64,000 nt of DNA from the NCBI GenBank assembly GCA_011037195.1, contig JAAEAF010014698.1, positions 38,527-102,526 on the forward strand. The letters are read 5' to 3'. The notes below the pieces were generated by a model that saw only the letters and a program-made list of their open reading frames with translations, was not told where the DNA came from and searched no databases. This document shows positions 45,911 through 56,649 of the stretch, in pieces; positions within the stretch are counted from its first letter, which is position 1; the number at the start of each line of letters is the position of its first letter. Origin of the DNA: Triatoma infestans (Eukaryota > Arthropoda > Insecta > Hemiptera > Reduviidae). The translations under genes and the position numbers were made by a program.

Positions 45911-46285
45911 AATTTCTCCGTTGAAAATTCATTTAAGGTGGTTTTTTGTGGGGATAGTTGGGATTATGTTTTCCTCTAAAGTGCTATTATAGTTTATTAT
46001 ACAATACTATCATCTAAATAATCTTGATTAGAATTAAATATGTTGTCAAAATTCGGAGTTTGAAGAAAATCGGTAGACCGAAGTGGGTTTTTAATGAATA
46101 TTTTTTTTTCACTTTTCTATGTTTTTCTCCATAAAAACATCAACTGATTTCTTAAAATTTGATATACTAACTATCTATAAGTGTTGTTTGAAGCTTATTT
46201 CTGAGAAAGTTCATTTAAAGAAGTTTAGCGAGGGTGAGGGTGGAAATTATGAATGAATTTATCATTGGTAAAAAATTGAGGAGAT
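45630..46285 (+). repeat. Rep-A, plus copy with perfect head hairpin
   Basis: Head ACTTTCTCTTA-TTCCTTTG-TAAGAGAAAGT is a perfect 11-bp stem. Head region (caccatgggatctgacag, aaattcctcaagcggaag), a poly-T run, then two internal modules ('ttcatttaaggtggttttt', 'aaatatgttgtcaaaattcgg', 'ggtagaccgaagtgggttttt'). Confidence 0.85.
45865..45907. repeat. Poly-T run of about 43 bases
   Basis: Expansion at the T-rich position between head and module of Rep-A. Confidence 0.97.
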
Positions 46286-47371
46286 GTAACATTTGAAGGT
46301 TCCTGTTACAGGTTTTCCCTCTGATGGAATGTTGAAGACTTTTATTTTCGAGCATTCTTACAGTGTCAGGTTACCCTCTAGGGAAGATTGGTCAAGATTC
46401 GATCCGTCTGGCGTGATACCTGATAATTACTTCCGGTGTTGCACGGACGGTTCCAGAATAGATGGGAGGTCTGGAGCTGCGGTCTATTTTGAGACTGGAG
46501 ATCATTTGGCAGTATCTCTTGGTGAATGGACCACGGTCTTCCAGACTGAGGTTTGTGCTATTGTTTGTTGTGTCTTGGATGAGAGCGTACATAACACTAA
46601 CTTAAAAGGACAGCCAGGCTGCGCTGAAGGCGCTGAGTGCATGTGTCTTCACTTCCAGGTTGGTGTTAGAATGTTCTAAAAGACTGGAAGAGCTTGGATG
46701 TGCTTCTAGTCTGATGAGCTTGGGTGCCAGGTCAAATGGGAATCTTTGGGAATGAGGAGGTGGATAGGTTTGCCAAATTAGGCGCCTCTCTTCCTTTCAT
46801 TGGTCCCGAGCTGCTATTCGCGTGTCTGCTGGCACATGTCTGATAGGCTTCCAGACATGGACAGCTTCACAGCATTCATCCTTATGGATAAGCTCAATTG
46901 TTTTCGGCAGCCCAAAATGCTCATCGGGGTTCCGGACAAATCCATTAGTGAGAAGTTGCTGTGTTTTTCACGGAGCTCTCTCAGGCATCTGGTTGGATCT
47001 CTTACTGGACATTGTGGTTTAAGGAGACATCTCTACATAATGGAGCTCATGCCGGATTCATTTTGTAGAGTCTGTGAGACAGAGGAGGAAACACCCATCC
47101 ATCTTATGACTGATTGCCTGGGTTGTGAGGAAATTAGGTTCAGGATCTTTAATCGGAATAGGATGTCTGTGGAAGAGCTTAGACTATTTCCGTTTAAGGT
47201 TACTGTTTATTCGGACTGCGGTGAATCTTAGATGGATTTGATCAGGGTCTGGATTTTTGTTCTAGACCCGGTTTGTTGTTTTTTTCTTGGGATCCTTATA
47301 TGGGCCCAGTGAGGCTTTGGATAGCGTAGGGTTTCCCTCCCCACAGATAAATAACAATAATAATAATAATA
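46286..47371 (+). pseudogene. RNase H-type LINE, 3' part
   Basis: 46293-46679 encodes an RNase H start: RCCTDGSRIDGRSGAAVYF (first Asp) and TVFQTEVCAIVCCVLD (Glu). A frameshift near 46600 is followed by SQAALKALSA, and later by GNEEVDRFAKLGASLPFIGP across stops. 46800-47231 gives the downstream domain: SSLRHLVGSLTG, GLRRHLYIMELMPDSF, CRVCETEEETPIHLMTDC. The 3' end 'gaggctttggatagcgtaggg' and the (AAT)n tail match 9386-9941. A 5'-truncated, dead copy. The four RNase H acidic residues are not all in one frame. Confidence 0.88.
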
Positions 47372-47559
47372 AGCATTTATTAAACATTAAAAGTTTGAAG
47401 AATACATGTCTATTATAATTCTGTAAACTACAATACGAAGATTTTTTTTTTTTTTTTTTACATCGATTTAATTAATCCTCGATTGCCAAAGTTGGGATTT
47501 ATTATTTTATTGATTAGTAAGAACATTTTTCAGGTGGTCCAACTACCAAATTAGGTGTC

Positions 47560-48120
47560 ATGAACGGAGGCGAGATTTTTTTTTTAATACTTTTTTTTTT
47601 ACGTTTTTGTTATTTTTCCAAAAACAGTCCAACGATTTTTTTTTTTTTTTATAATTTGCATATTTATTACCCACCTATATAACCAGCACTTTTATTTGAA
47701 ACATTTTTCCAGAATAAAATGATTCTTGGATGTTAGCGAGGGTGTTGTTATTTTGAGCTTTCCTTTATAGATGTAGGGCAGGGATTAGCTCAGTAGTATC
47801 GCACTGGACTCCTACGCGGAGGGCCTGGGTACGAATCCAATGCTACATTTAGATTTATCTTCCTAAGTGTTTCTACTAAGCACTGCCCGGTGATGGGCAG
47901 TGTTGTCTGCACAGAGTTTGGCAGTACACTAAAAAGGCTTCGGGTGCCAATGACCAGAGATGTTGACGCGCGTTAAAAAAAAAATTATAGATACAATATA
48001 TTATGGCATCTGTATAATATTAAGCTACATTAGAAAATCAGTCATTAAGTAAATTGGAAGAAAATCAGTTAAACGAAAATAAGATTTTAATTTTCTAAGA
48101 AACGGCTTCTGAGAAAGAAT
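47560..48120 (+). repeat. Rep-A, plus copy split by a SINE
   Basis: Internal-module landmarks ('ttccaaaaacagtccaacg', 'cttttatttgaaacattttt') before the SINE and 'ggaagaaaatcagttaaacg' after it. The head is missing. Confidence 0.65.
47773..47984 (+). mobile_element. tRNA-derived SINE with clear TSD
   Basis: A box (ttagctcagtagt), ACG-type anticodon loop (actcctacgcggag), degenerate B box (gggtacgaatcc). Then the body (gcccggtgatgggcagtg, ttgtctgc, aaggcttcgggtgccaatgacc, gacgcgcg) and an A10 tail. TTATAGAT flanks it at 47765-47772 and 47985-47992. It sits inside Rep-A. Confidence 0.93.
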
Positions 48121-48135
48121 AAGAAAAAAAAATCT

Positions 48136-48785
48136 GGTGTTGAACACTCATACCACTTTCTCTTACTCCTTTTAATACAATAAATTATAAAAATAAAATG
48201 ACAAATTTTCTTCCAACTCAAATTTCATGTTTTGTCCTAATATAAAAATATAGAGGTGGTGGGGGATTAGTACCAACCTATCAATCTTGGCAGTTAGAGA
48301 AGTTATGATTATATATGGCCCAGTAGAGCGCTCCAAACAACCAGAACCCTCTACATATGAATTTCAAATTACCGCGACAAATTCTGGACAACTATACAAA
48401 ATAATTTTTTTTTTTTTTTAAATTTTCAAATAAAATTAATACGTTTCTATCCATGCAGCTAGAATTCCAAATTTAAAGAAAATCGTTATAACCGTTTTTG
48501 AAAAAAATTACGAAAAACTGAAAATAACATTTACTAAAATTGCACTTTCGGTTGATGGATTTTTGCCCGAAAACTTTGTGCTTGATGCGGTCGTAGTAAA
48601 TACCTAAACGGAATACCAAGTTTGAGCTTTCTATGACTTTTCGTTTTTGAGATATTCCGTTGACACTAAAACACACACACACATACAAACCATTTGCTAA
48701 AATCATTTTTTCATGTTCAGTGAACCCCAAAATCTGGCACGATCGCAATACTTCTTCCTTACTAGGAGGATTAAGAGAAAGTAAA
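48136..48785 (-). repeat. Rep-A, minus copy
   Basis: Tail signature (aatctggtgttgaacactca, ccactttctcttactcc) at 48140. Head landmarks 'aaagaaaatcgttataacc', 'tttcggttgatggatttttg', 'aatctggcacgatcgcaatac'. Head hairpin region 'ttccttactaggaggattaag' with indels. Confidence 0.8.
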
Positions 48786-49139
48786 AATTGATTAGCTAGA
48801 TTTAGATACCAAAGTCAGTTGTACCTAATAGAGACGTTGAAGTATATATCTGTATACTGAAGACTCCCTTCATGACATGCTATCTGCATGTTTAAGTCAG
48901 TTACACGACAGGTGATTTATAATGTCAGTAGAATGTTGGCACAGGTTAACTCTATCCGTTAAACTAACCATTACAACCATAATCTTTACCCTAATACCTT
49001 CCAACTCCAGTCTCCTGTTGGTAATTATGATGGTGGGTGGTTCGTACATTCTTGTTCCGATTTGACCAAGTAATTTACTACTAGCCAATAATGTTTATTA
49101 ATTAGTACATAATTTTTTATTTTATTTAGAGTTTTAAAA
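48786..49139. other. No recognisable feature
   Basis: Possibly the 3' UTR of the jockey-like fragment next to it, otherwise anonymous. Confidence 0.4.
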
Positions 49140-49930
49140 CTACTTGCTACAAGTGAAAATGATAATATAAAAAATAAGATGTGATTGGTGTGAATGATCC
49201 ATCAATAACCGCCATTAGTTGCCCAGGTGTTCCGTCTTCTGCAGGATTTTCTGGAAGTGAAGTTGAAGGGAGAGTATGAACAAGATGATTAGAATGGAGG
49301 GAAAGTTTACTGTGGAAATTGAGATACTTGGATTTCGCTAGAGTTTGGACGAATAGAATGTTGAGGCCAGTATGTATAGTTTTATTGGGAACGTCATAAG
49401 GAGGGTCGACGATGCAACGTAGGATCTTGGAATGGAGGGTTTGGATTATTTTAATATTGCTTCGTTTTGCAGTTCCATAGAATTCTAGAATATAATTCCA
49501 AATTGGTGCGAGCAATGCGATATAAAGTCGTCTTTTATTTTGTAGCTTCACTTTAGAGCGTTTGTCAAGAGTCTTGCCAGTAGTTGCAACGTTACAATGT
49601 TGGTTAAAGCACATCCGTTTGAGCCTAGTATGGGGGTCCCAACTCAGTCGTTTGTCTAAGTAAAGTCCAAGGAAACAAACATGGTCTGCACCAAATATTA
49701 GGTAATTGTACAAGTAGACTTTTTTAGGTAATTGTAGGCATGACTTTTTTTTAGGGTGAATGCTATAAATTTCGATTTATTTGAATAGATTTTTATTTTC
49801 CATTTCCTTAGCCAGGATTCTAATTACTGGAGATGATGTTGGAAGATGTAAAAGTTTGGAAAGTACAGCATCATTATGAGATGAAAGTATTGCTGTATCA
49901 TCGGCAAAAATAAAGTCAAAAACCAGTCAA
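49140..49930 (-). pseudogene. Jockey-clade reverse transcriptase fragment 2
   Basis: Minus strand. DFIFADDTAI at about 49915-49886 is an intact (F/Y)ADD catalytic motif, followed after frameshifts by the C-terminal half of ORF2: FLGLYLDKRLSWDPHTRLKR, LDKRSKVKLQNKRRLYIALL, PIWNYILEFYGTAKRSNIKI, IQTLHSKILRCIVDPPYDVP. This is the well-known jockey 'YLG..LD(K)RL.W..HI.....ILKPIW.YG.(Q)LWG.A..SNI.(I)IQ..QSK.LR.I..AP..V' order. The open piece is 188 codons (49147-49713). Both ends are lost. Same family as 34890-35870, better preserved. Confidence 0.92.
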
Positions 49931-49954
49931 TTACGAATACTATTTTACGAATAG

Positions 49955-50340
49955 AGTGTTAAATTTTTTTGCGATTTTCTCCAAAACGGTTGCAATGATT
50001 TCTTCAAACTTTTTATACACATCACACAGACTGGCAGGTCTGTTACTGACTTTTATTTGAAACATTTTTCTGGGAAAATATGTCTGAGAGAGTTTTGGGA
50101 GTAAGTTGATATTACACTTGTCTTTAAAGTACCATTTAGTAATTACAAATTTTTAAAACTGAATAATGTAAGTGTACTGCCGAAATTCGGAGATGGAAGA
50201 AAATAGGTTAATAGGCAAGTGCGTCTTTACTGAAAAATATTTTTCAGTTTTTTGCAATTTTCTACGCATACAAGGATACAAAAGTATTCTCTAAACGTGC
50301 CTTACTAACTATACGTAAAATGAAAAATGTAAAGAAAAAA
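49955..50340 (+). repeat. Rep-A fragment, plus
   Basis: 'ttttgcgattttctccaaaacgg', 'ttttatttgaaacatttttct', 'gaaattcggagatggaagaaaa', 'gtgcgtctttactgaaaaat'. Module only. Confidence 0.7.
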
Positions 50341-50364
50341 TTTACTTTTTATTAAGGGCTTATG

Positions 50365-50596
50365 GGAAGGGATTAGCTCAGTGGTTAGCGTATTGGACTC
50401 CCACGCGGAGGTTTCGGGTTCGATCCCACTGCTTACCCCTTACATTTTTTTTCCTTGGAGCCTCTACAGCTCCCTGTTTGGTGATGGACAGTGTTGTCTG
50501 TAACGAGAGAACACTGTCCGGAGGCCGGCAGTGCACTGAGAATGCTCAGGGCGCCAATGACTATAGATATCGACGCGCCTTAAATTAAAAAAAAAA
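50365..50596 (+). mobile_element. tRNA-derived SINE, full length (reference copy)
   Basis: Complete about 230-bp unit. The tRNA-like head has A box (tagctcagtggttagcg), anticodon loop CCACGCG between CTC and GAG (ACG, tRNA-Arg-like) and B box (gggttcgatccc). Then 'ttggagcctctacagctccc', 'ggtgatggacagtgttgtc', 'gagagaacactgtccggagg', 'ccggcagtgcactgag', 'gggcgccaatgac', 'gacgcgccttaaatt' and an A10 tail. Read by RNA polymerase III in live families. Mobilisation needs a partner LINE. A diverged TTAAGG-type repeat may be its TSD. Confidence 0.95.
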
Positions 50597-51954
50597 GTTT
50601 AAGGCTCAAGAACGATGGTAGCGATCTGAACGGAGAGTTTCTATTTGTGTACTAAATTGTGAATAAAATTTCAAAAGATGTAATGGAGTTGAGATATTAC
50701 ATAATGATTATGAGAACCAATCAATGGGGATCTATGGAGATGAACCAAATACAATCTTGGTCTTCATTTTCTTCGCCTCCTTCTATAAAGAACTGTTAAT
50801 AATATTTCATTTTCATTGAATAATACTCTGGTGTAAAAACACATGCTATCGAGTATAATTTGGTTTTGCAGCTTGAATCCATGCTGGGATGCCTATTACT
50901 TTGATGGGAAGGTTTCAAAATATTTGATTCATGCCAATTCAATAAACTGAACGTTTACGTTTGCATGTTTTTTTTTTTATAAACTGTCAACAACAAAAAC
51001 TGGAAATAACAAAAATAAGAAAGAAAAAAACAAGAGTTTTGTTGCTCCCGAAGGAAATGCATTGCTACGGGAAGAAGGGACTATATCCCGATATGTCTGA
51101 GGGAAAGAGTAACTTCTGCAAAAGTGTGGAACATTGAATGAAGTGTCCAGGTGTATCCCACAGGAGTGATTGGTTGACACCCCATCTAATGAATCTAGGA
51201 TTAGATCGTGTATCCCTGGAGATGAGGAAAAGAGAAACAAAAAACAAATAACACTAACCTATAGCCTGCCCTCCCTTCAGACAGTAAAATAGTCAACCAA
51301 TAAAATTATCTTTAGTTGAAAATACTAGAATGAATTGAATGGAGTAACAAGGTCTGCAAAAAAATAGATATGATTGGTTTCTGTAACAGTATTGTAACAT
51401 CACGGTAATAACTTTAAATAACGCTTCTATGGAGTTGAAATTTAAATTGTAGTTTAAAAAAAAAAAAAATTAGAATTTAGCATCAATATTTTATAGTAGT
51501 ATAATTACAAGAAGTTTGGGAATCAAATTAATTTAATTTTAGACAATGATTTAGAAGGTGCTTTTGTACTTCAACTAAAATTAAAAATAATAATTTAGAC
51601 GGAAAATGGAAAAAAAATCATACAGATACATTTATTACAATACATCTCTCTGCTAACAATAGCAAGAACACTTCCAACCACTGAGCTAACAAGACGACTG
51701 TAAATTTTCACCGAGTGTCGCTAGTTAGGTTGCGGGAGGATATTCTATACTTTTAGCACTAACTGGCTTTATTGCCAGCTTTTAATTAATGAGTAACTCT
51801 AACTAACATTGAAAAGAATAAAATGTTCTTACGTTAAGTACGAAATCTATTTGTTAATTAATTATATAATTAAAACTCCTTTTAATTAATTGGTTTAGTT
51901 TTTGTTTTATTTAAAATTATTCTTTATTATCCTAATTTTAAACTTAATTACTTG
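50597..51954. other. No recognisable gene
   Basis: Minus frames at 50977-51247 are Phe/Leu-rich and overlap each other. No motif. Nothing matched elsewhere. Confidence 0.45.
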
Positions 51955-52145
51955 AAGATGAAAAAAAGTGGTGTTGAACATTCATAGGATTTTCACTTAC
52001 ACCGATTTACATGGCTGTGGATGTTATTATTTATTTATAAGGGTATTATACCCAGTTACAAATTTAACACTTAACCGAAAGTGCAATCAATCGCTAAATA
52101 GATTTTCTTAAAATTTGGAATTTTGGCCATACAGTTGAATTTTGC
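51955..52145 (-). repeat. Rep-A fragment, minus
   Basis: Tail signature 'gtggtgttgaacattcatagg' and 'aaccgaaagtgcaatc...aatttggaattttgg'. Diverged. Confidence 0.5.
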
Positions 52146-52206
52146 TAAGTATGTTGAAGAATGAACCACTTTACTTTTATTTTAAAAAGAAAACATTTTA
52201 TTTTCT

Positions 52207-52246
52207 TTCCTTACGTTTCGACATTGAACATGTCATTTTCAAAGGA
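52207..52246 (-). ncRNA. Hammerhead-like motif (family 5), degenerate
   Basis: Minus strand: CCUU, UGAAAAU, GACAU-guuca-AUGUC stem II, GAAA, CGU, AAGG. Stem I CCUU/AAGG pairs and GAAA-CG-U is kept. The CUGANGA box is lost. Confidence 0.4.
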
Positions 52247-52535
52247 AAATTATTATCATTATTATTATTTATTTTATTTTATCGAAATCTGAAATAATTA
52301 CAGTTATATTAGAAAACTTTTTTCTTTTTTTCTTTCTATACGGAATGAACATATTTTTACACTTGTCCACAAATTGATTGAACCAACCTTTTTTTGCTAG
52401 AGCTGTGTAGATGTTGCTATTAAGATTGATATATATGAAACAGTACCAAAGAAAGTGATGAAAATGAATATTTTGAAATCGATAAGTAACAATAAGTTTC
52501 AGAGACATTTTCCGTGGTAGCCTGCTTCATTTTGT

Positions 52536-52577
52536 GGTCATCGACCGGTTTCGGGCGTTCGCCCATCTTCAGGATGC
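52536..52577 (-). ncRNA. Hammerhead-like motif (family 1), intact core
   Basis: Minus strand: GCAUC, CUGAAGA (N7 = A, allowed), U, GGGC-GAAC-GCCC stem II, GAAA, CCGG, UC, GAUGACC. Stem I is CAUC/GAUG. Stem III with the flanking A and U is the palindrome ACCGGU, which can pair only between two copies, as described for dimeric PLE hammerheads. Predicted cut is between UC and GAUG. All canonical core positions that I can check are present. Confidence 0.75.
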
Positions 52578-53241
52578 GTTTTTCAGACAGTGTGACAACA
52601 CAGACTCGTACAGAGTAACTTAGTTTCACACTAACTGAGGTGTATTTTTAAAATACTAAACTCTTAAACTAGGTAAAGGGATGTGGCCAGATGGGTGGGA
52701 AAACACGTGTTTGGGTTGTTAAAGGGCAAATTCTTTTCTTACAGTGGACGCAACACGCGGGGGTCTAATCTTTAAACTCTGTTGTTGGAGGGAGACTTAC
52801 TTCACAATTAACTAACCAAAATATAAAGAATATAAGATACACAAAATAAATTTAAATAAAATTAAACAACGATTAAACTAACATTTAAAATTCATTCATT
52901 CGTTTAAAATTGAACGATTTTTTATATAATTAAGTTTTTCCAGTTCCAAAGAATTAAGAAATTCCAGTCATTCTTTCACTTTTTCACGCAACCCTCAAAT
53001 CCTCGCAAGCATGTATACCTAATTATGTTTATTATATAATTAAGTTTTTTATTGTGCATCCCACAAACCATATCACATCATCACTCACATACATCATCCA
53101 AATACGCACTTTTTTTTTTTTAAATATATATATATATATCTAAACTAGTAAATTTATATATACATAGTATATTTAAAACTAAACTTAAACTTAAAATCTA
53201 TTTAAGAACTATTTGTTGCATGTGTAATTGTGTTTCTGTTG

Positions 53242-54180
53242 CTATTGTGGGAAGAGTGATCTGAATAATGGTTCACTAGCAAATTTTGTCTGTTCATTTA
53301 TTAAGTTTTGTGTTTTTCGTTTATATATTTCGAGTTGTTCTACTATGTCAAGTCGTCGTCCTTTGTGGCCAGAGTGTATTAGTTTCATCGTGGTCGTTAT
53401 GTCATCGGGTTTGTGTTTGTTAGTTTTTAGGTGATTGGCGTAATTTGAGTCAACTTTGTTGTATTTGTATGATCTGATGTGTTCGGTAAATCGTTCCTTG
53501 ATTTTTCTGCCGGTCTGCCCCACGTAAATGTTGTCACAGTCCGGGCATTTCAACTCGTAAACCCCACTGCTGTCATACACGTCAGTGAACTCGGTACGAG
53601 TGCGGAGTTTGTTGCCTAATTTGTTGTTGTCCGGAAGGATGTCTTAATGCCCAGTTTTTTGAAAAAATTTGTGAGTTTGTACGTGTGGCTTCCAATATAT
53701 GTGAATGTGGCGAATTTGTCTGCTGTTTCTTTGTCAGTCCTATTTCGGTGGTGAGGTTCGTTTTTGAGGAGTTTATTAACGATGTTTGTATTGTACCCAT
53801 TGTTTTCAGCTATTTTGTAGATTGTCTGCAATTCTTGTGCGTGGTTCGCGGGTGTGAGGGGTGTGTATTTAAGTCTGTTCGTTAGGTGTCTAAGTGCAGC
53901 TAGTTTGTGTTGGGTGGGGTGGTTGGAATTGTGCGGTATGATAACATCCGATGTAGTTGCTTTTCTGTATATTCCATACTCTATTTTATGGTCGGTTCTT
54001 GTGAGTTTCATGTCTAAGAAGTTGAGGGTGTTGTTCGTTTCTTTTTCCTATGTGAATTTTATTTTCTTGTTTATGTTGTTAAGGTAATGTACTATTTTCT
54101 CTACGTCTATGTCGTTTTGCAATGTGAGGAATAAATCGTCCACGTATCGTGCATAAAACACATCATACATAAAATAATAA
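53242..54180 (-). pseudogene. PLE 1 polyprotein C-terminus (RT + GIY-YIG endonuclease)
   Basis: Starting inside RT: VFYARYVDDLFLTL at about 54165-54125 (RT catalytic YVDD), NNTLNFLDMKLTRTDHKIEY, GIYRKATTSDVIIP, HPTQHKLAALRHLTNRL, the PLE linker, then GVYELKCPDCDNIYVGQTGR...R..EH (GIY-YIG nuclease with a CPDC pair) and IHSGHKGRRLDIVEQLEIYK. An in-frame stop near 54047 and a frameshift near 53640 disrupt it. The endonuclease cuts target DNA and RT copies the RNA. The gene fragment lacks most of the RT fingers and palm. Assignment to PLE is firm because RT and GIY-YIG are colinear. Confidence 0.92.
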
Positions 54181-54774
54181 GTTACTAGTCAGAACATTAT
54201 TGATTATAAGATTAATGTAATCAGCGTTATTTTTGTTAAAAGAGAATTCCTTGTATGAATTAGTTTTAATTTTTATTTTTGAATATGTTTGTAATTAATT
54301 TAATTAAAAAGTTGAGCACCACGTGGTTGTCATCTGTATTTTAGTTCAAATTTCTTCTGAGCATTGAGATTTTGCTATTTTTAGGTTTACTCCATTAATT
54401 ACTGTTTTTCTAAGACCTGTAGGAGGACTGTGTATATTAGAATTTATCTATTATAAGTTTTTATTTCTATAAATTTTTGAATTTAAAAATTACTCACTTA
54501 CTGTGTCATTGAGTTTCTACCTGGCTTAATGCAAGATGGTGGGTAACTGATTTGTAAAAATGTTTTTGCCCAGTTGTTTGATGTAAATCACGTATAACTC
54601 CTATATGGCGTAAAACGTATAAAAGATTGGTTATTTTAAAATAATGATATTTTGAAATGATAGTTATTATAATTTGAGAATTATTAAATAGGTGGAGTAG
54701 ATATTTTTTCTTATATTGTGTATAATGTATTTGTTTTAATGGTTTTATAATTTATAGAAGATTCTTCTGGACCG
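54181..54774. other. No recognisable feature
   Basis: AT-rich, between PLE 1 and the palindrome at 54775. Confidence 0.45.
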
Positions 54775-55255
54775 TTCTTATATGAATGAAAAGGATTCTG
54801 AGATTTGGTCTTTTTAAAAAATAAGAAAACTTAAATTCTTGCCAACGTTTCGACAAATATATTGTCTTTTTCAAGGCATTAAAAAACAAAAAAAACTATT
54901 AAATAATCTTCAAAACATAATTTAAAAACTTATATATAAATTTGGAAAATAAAAAGTTGAGAACACCTCAACAACACAGAGAATAGTGAACAAATAAACT
55001 ATTATTTGTTATATAAATAAACTATATTATTAATAAATAAAGTATATATTTGTTCACTATTCTCTGTGTTGTTGAGGTGTTCTCAACTTTTTATTTTCCA
55101 AATTTATACATAAGTTTTTATGTTTGTTATGTTTTGAAGATTATTTAGTAGTTTGTTTTTTACGCCTTGAAAAAACATTATATTTGTCGAAACTTTGACA
55201 AGAATTTAAGTTTTCTTATTTTTTAAAAAGACCGAATCTCACAATCCTTTTTCTT
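54775..55255. mobile_element. Palindromic PLE termini (family 3)
   Basis: The left arm (54775-55010) and right arm (55035-55255) are close reverse complements over about 220 bp: 'gaccgttcttatatgaatg', 'gatttggtctttttaaaaaa', 'aattcttgccaacg', 'tcaacaacacagagaatagtg' and their complements. A spacer of about 25 bp separates them. The same sequence ends PLE 2 at 56110-56480. It can fold into a long hairpin. Two PLE 3' ends joined head to head, or an inverted solo terminus. Confidence 0.85.
54841..54878 (-). ncRNA. Hammerhead-like motif (family 3), degenerate core
   Basis: Minus: GCC, UUGAAAA, AGACAA-uauau-UUGUC stem II, GAAA, CG, UU, GGC. Stem I GCC/GGC pairs. The first box deviates. A mate copy lies at about 55162-55203 on plus. 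Confidence 0.45.
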
Positions 55256-55827
55256 TTTATAATTTATTTGATGTGGTAATAATATATTTGAATCAGCATA
55301 GATTCGGTTGGTAGTTTAAACAGATGTATATTAAGGTTATAGAGGTGCAGGTTTCTTGTAGGAGTTATTGTAAATGTGATTTTAAATTATTTTGGCAAAT
55401 TTGAATAAATTTTCACCTGCGCACACTCCTTTCGATTATTCATTCACCACATTATCCAAATTTATAAAAATATGAATTGCTTCTAGCATTTTTCATTTAT
55501 TTAAATTATTTTCCGGACTTTAATTTCAATAATGCAATGGTAATAAATCAATTTGCAAAGTTGGTACAATCAATTTGGGGATGCAATGTAGTTGTGTTAG
55601 TTGTAGTGCTAGCTTGTAGTGGCACGACCGGTTTAGTAAAAGGGGCTTGTAAGTATATATGTTTAAGAAAGAGTATCAGAAATAAGAAAGTAGTCACCAC
55701 TGCTAACAATAAATATATTCTAATAAAATAATAAGTACAGGTTATTTGTAAAGATATTATAAACTTATTAATATATTGTGGAACTGCACTGATTCTAAGA
55801 TAGCGATTCCTCAAATAAGTGTTCTGC
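55256..55827. other. No recognisable gene
   Basis: The frame 55477-55731 (plus) is hydrophobic (NAMVINQFAKLVQ, VVVLVVVLACSGTTG) with a minus shadow. No family recognised and no start context or partner. Confidence 0.4.
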
Positions 55828-56085
55828 CTTGAATGTCTGTTTTAGACTGTGTTGAAGGAATGTCTTCTAATTGTTATTTCAAATCTCCCCCTATGAGAAG
55901 AAGGGGGAGATTTGAAATAACGCTATCAAAGATTTAAAATAATGCTATCAAGTTCATGAACTCTAAAAGACAATACTGGTCTTCTACCTGAATAGTCCTT
56001 TTGCAAGGGAATATCACATTTTATTCATAATTTTGATTTTTTCAAATTAAATATATTTCTATATTTCTTGCATCCATCACAGGGA
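55828..56085 (+). repeat. Rep-C, copy 2
   Basis: Matches 21705-21940. A short internal duplication (gggggagatttgaaataac around 55870-55920) is inverted relative to the flanking 'gttatttcaaatctccccc', forming a 19-bp hairpin. The interrupting segment is not in copy 1. Confidence 0.65.
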
Positions 56086-56197
56086 CAAATGTAAAAATAT
56101 GTTTTAATAGGGAAGTTTCTTCTCGACCGTTACTTGTTTGAAGGAAAAGGATTGTGAGTTTCGGTCTTTTTAAAAAAAAATAAAAACTTAAATTCTT

Positions 56198-56235
56198 GCC
56201 AACGTTTCGACAAATATATTGTCTTCTTCAAGGCC
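56198..56235 (-). ncRNA. Hammerhead-like motif (family 3)
   Basis: Minus: GGCC, UUGAAGA (CUGANGA with C3 changed to U), AGACAA-uauau-UUGUC, GAAA, CG, UU, GGC. Stem I GCC/GGC pairs. Stem III is the ACGU palindrome. Confidence 0.55.
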
Positions 56236-56649
56236 TACAACATATAAATACAATAGGTTCTTTTTTGAAAGTCAAAATAAAAAACAAAAATCAGAATGTA
56301 ATAAAAAATAAAATTATCGATTAATTTATAAAAAAAATTTTATGGTTTACTTTCATAAAAAATAAAAAAAAAACTATTAAATAATCTTCAAAACATATCA
56401 AACTTGAAAACTTTTGTATAATTTTGGAAATAAAAAGTTGAAAACACCTCAACAACACAGAGAATAGTGAACAAATAAACCATAGTGAACAGCGGGCAGG
56501 TATATTTATAACGGGACTAGTGGAGAGAGGGGTCTATTTGGAAAAACAAGGTCAGGGATTAAGAAATTAGGTTATGATAAATTGAAGAGAGACTGTTGGT
56601 ATCTGTCCTGTAATTAATAGAATTTTTCTCTTTTTTTATATATAGCATT

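Larger units (their letters stand above)
52500..54180 (-). mobile_element. Penelope-like element 1 (5'-truncated)
   Basis: Minus-strand order: RT tail, GIY-YIG endonuclease (to 53242), a long AT-rich 3' region with repeated 'aattaagtttt...cattc' blocks, and a terminal repeat ending at 52500 that contains a hammerhead-like motif. The terminal sequence is shared with 31285, 59000 and 60015. PLEs combine a telomerase-like RT with GIY-YIG endonuclease and have LTR-like ends that often carry hammerhead ribozymes. Confidence 0.88.

Noticed and set aside
53228..54087. Plus-strand frames across PLE 1 (Cys/Val/Phe-rich)
   Set aside because: They are antisense shadows of the RT and GIY-YIG pseudogene on minus.
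55477..55731. Small membrane protein
   Set aside because: It is hydrophobic only because of T-rich DNA. It has an equally long antisense frame and no start context or homologue that I know.
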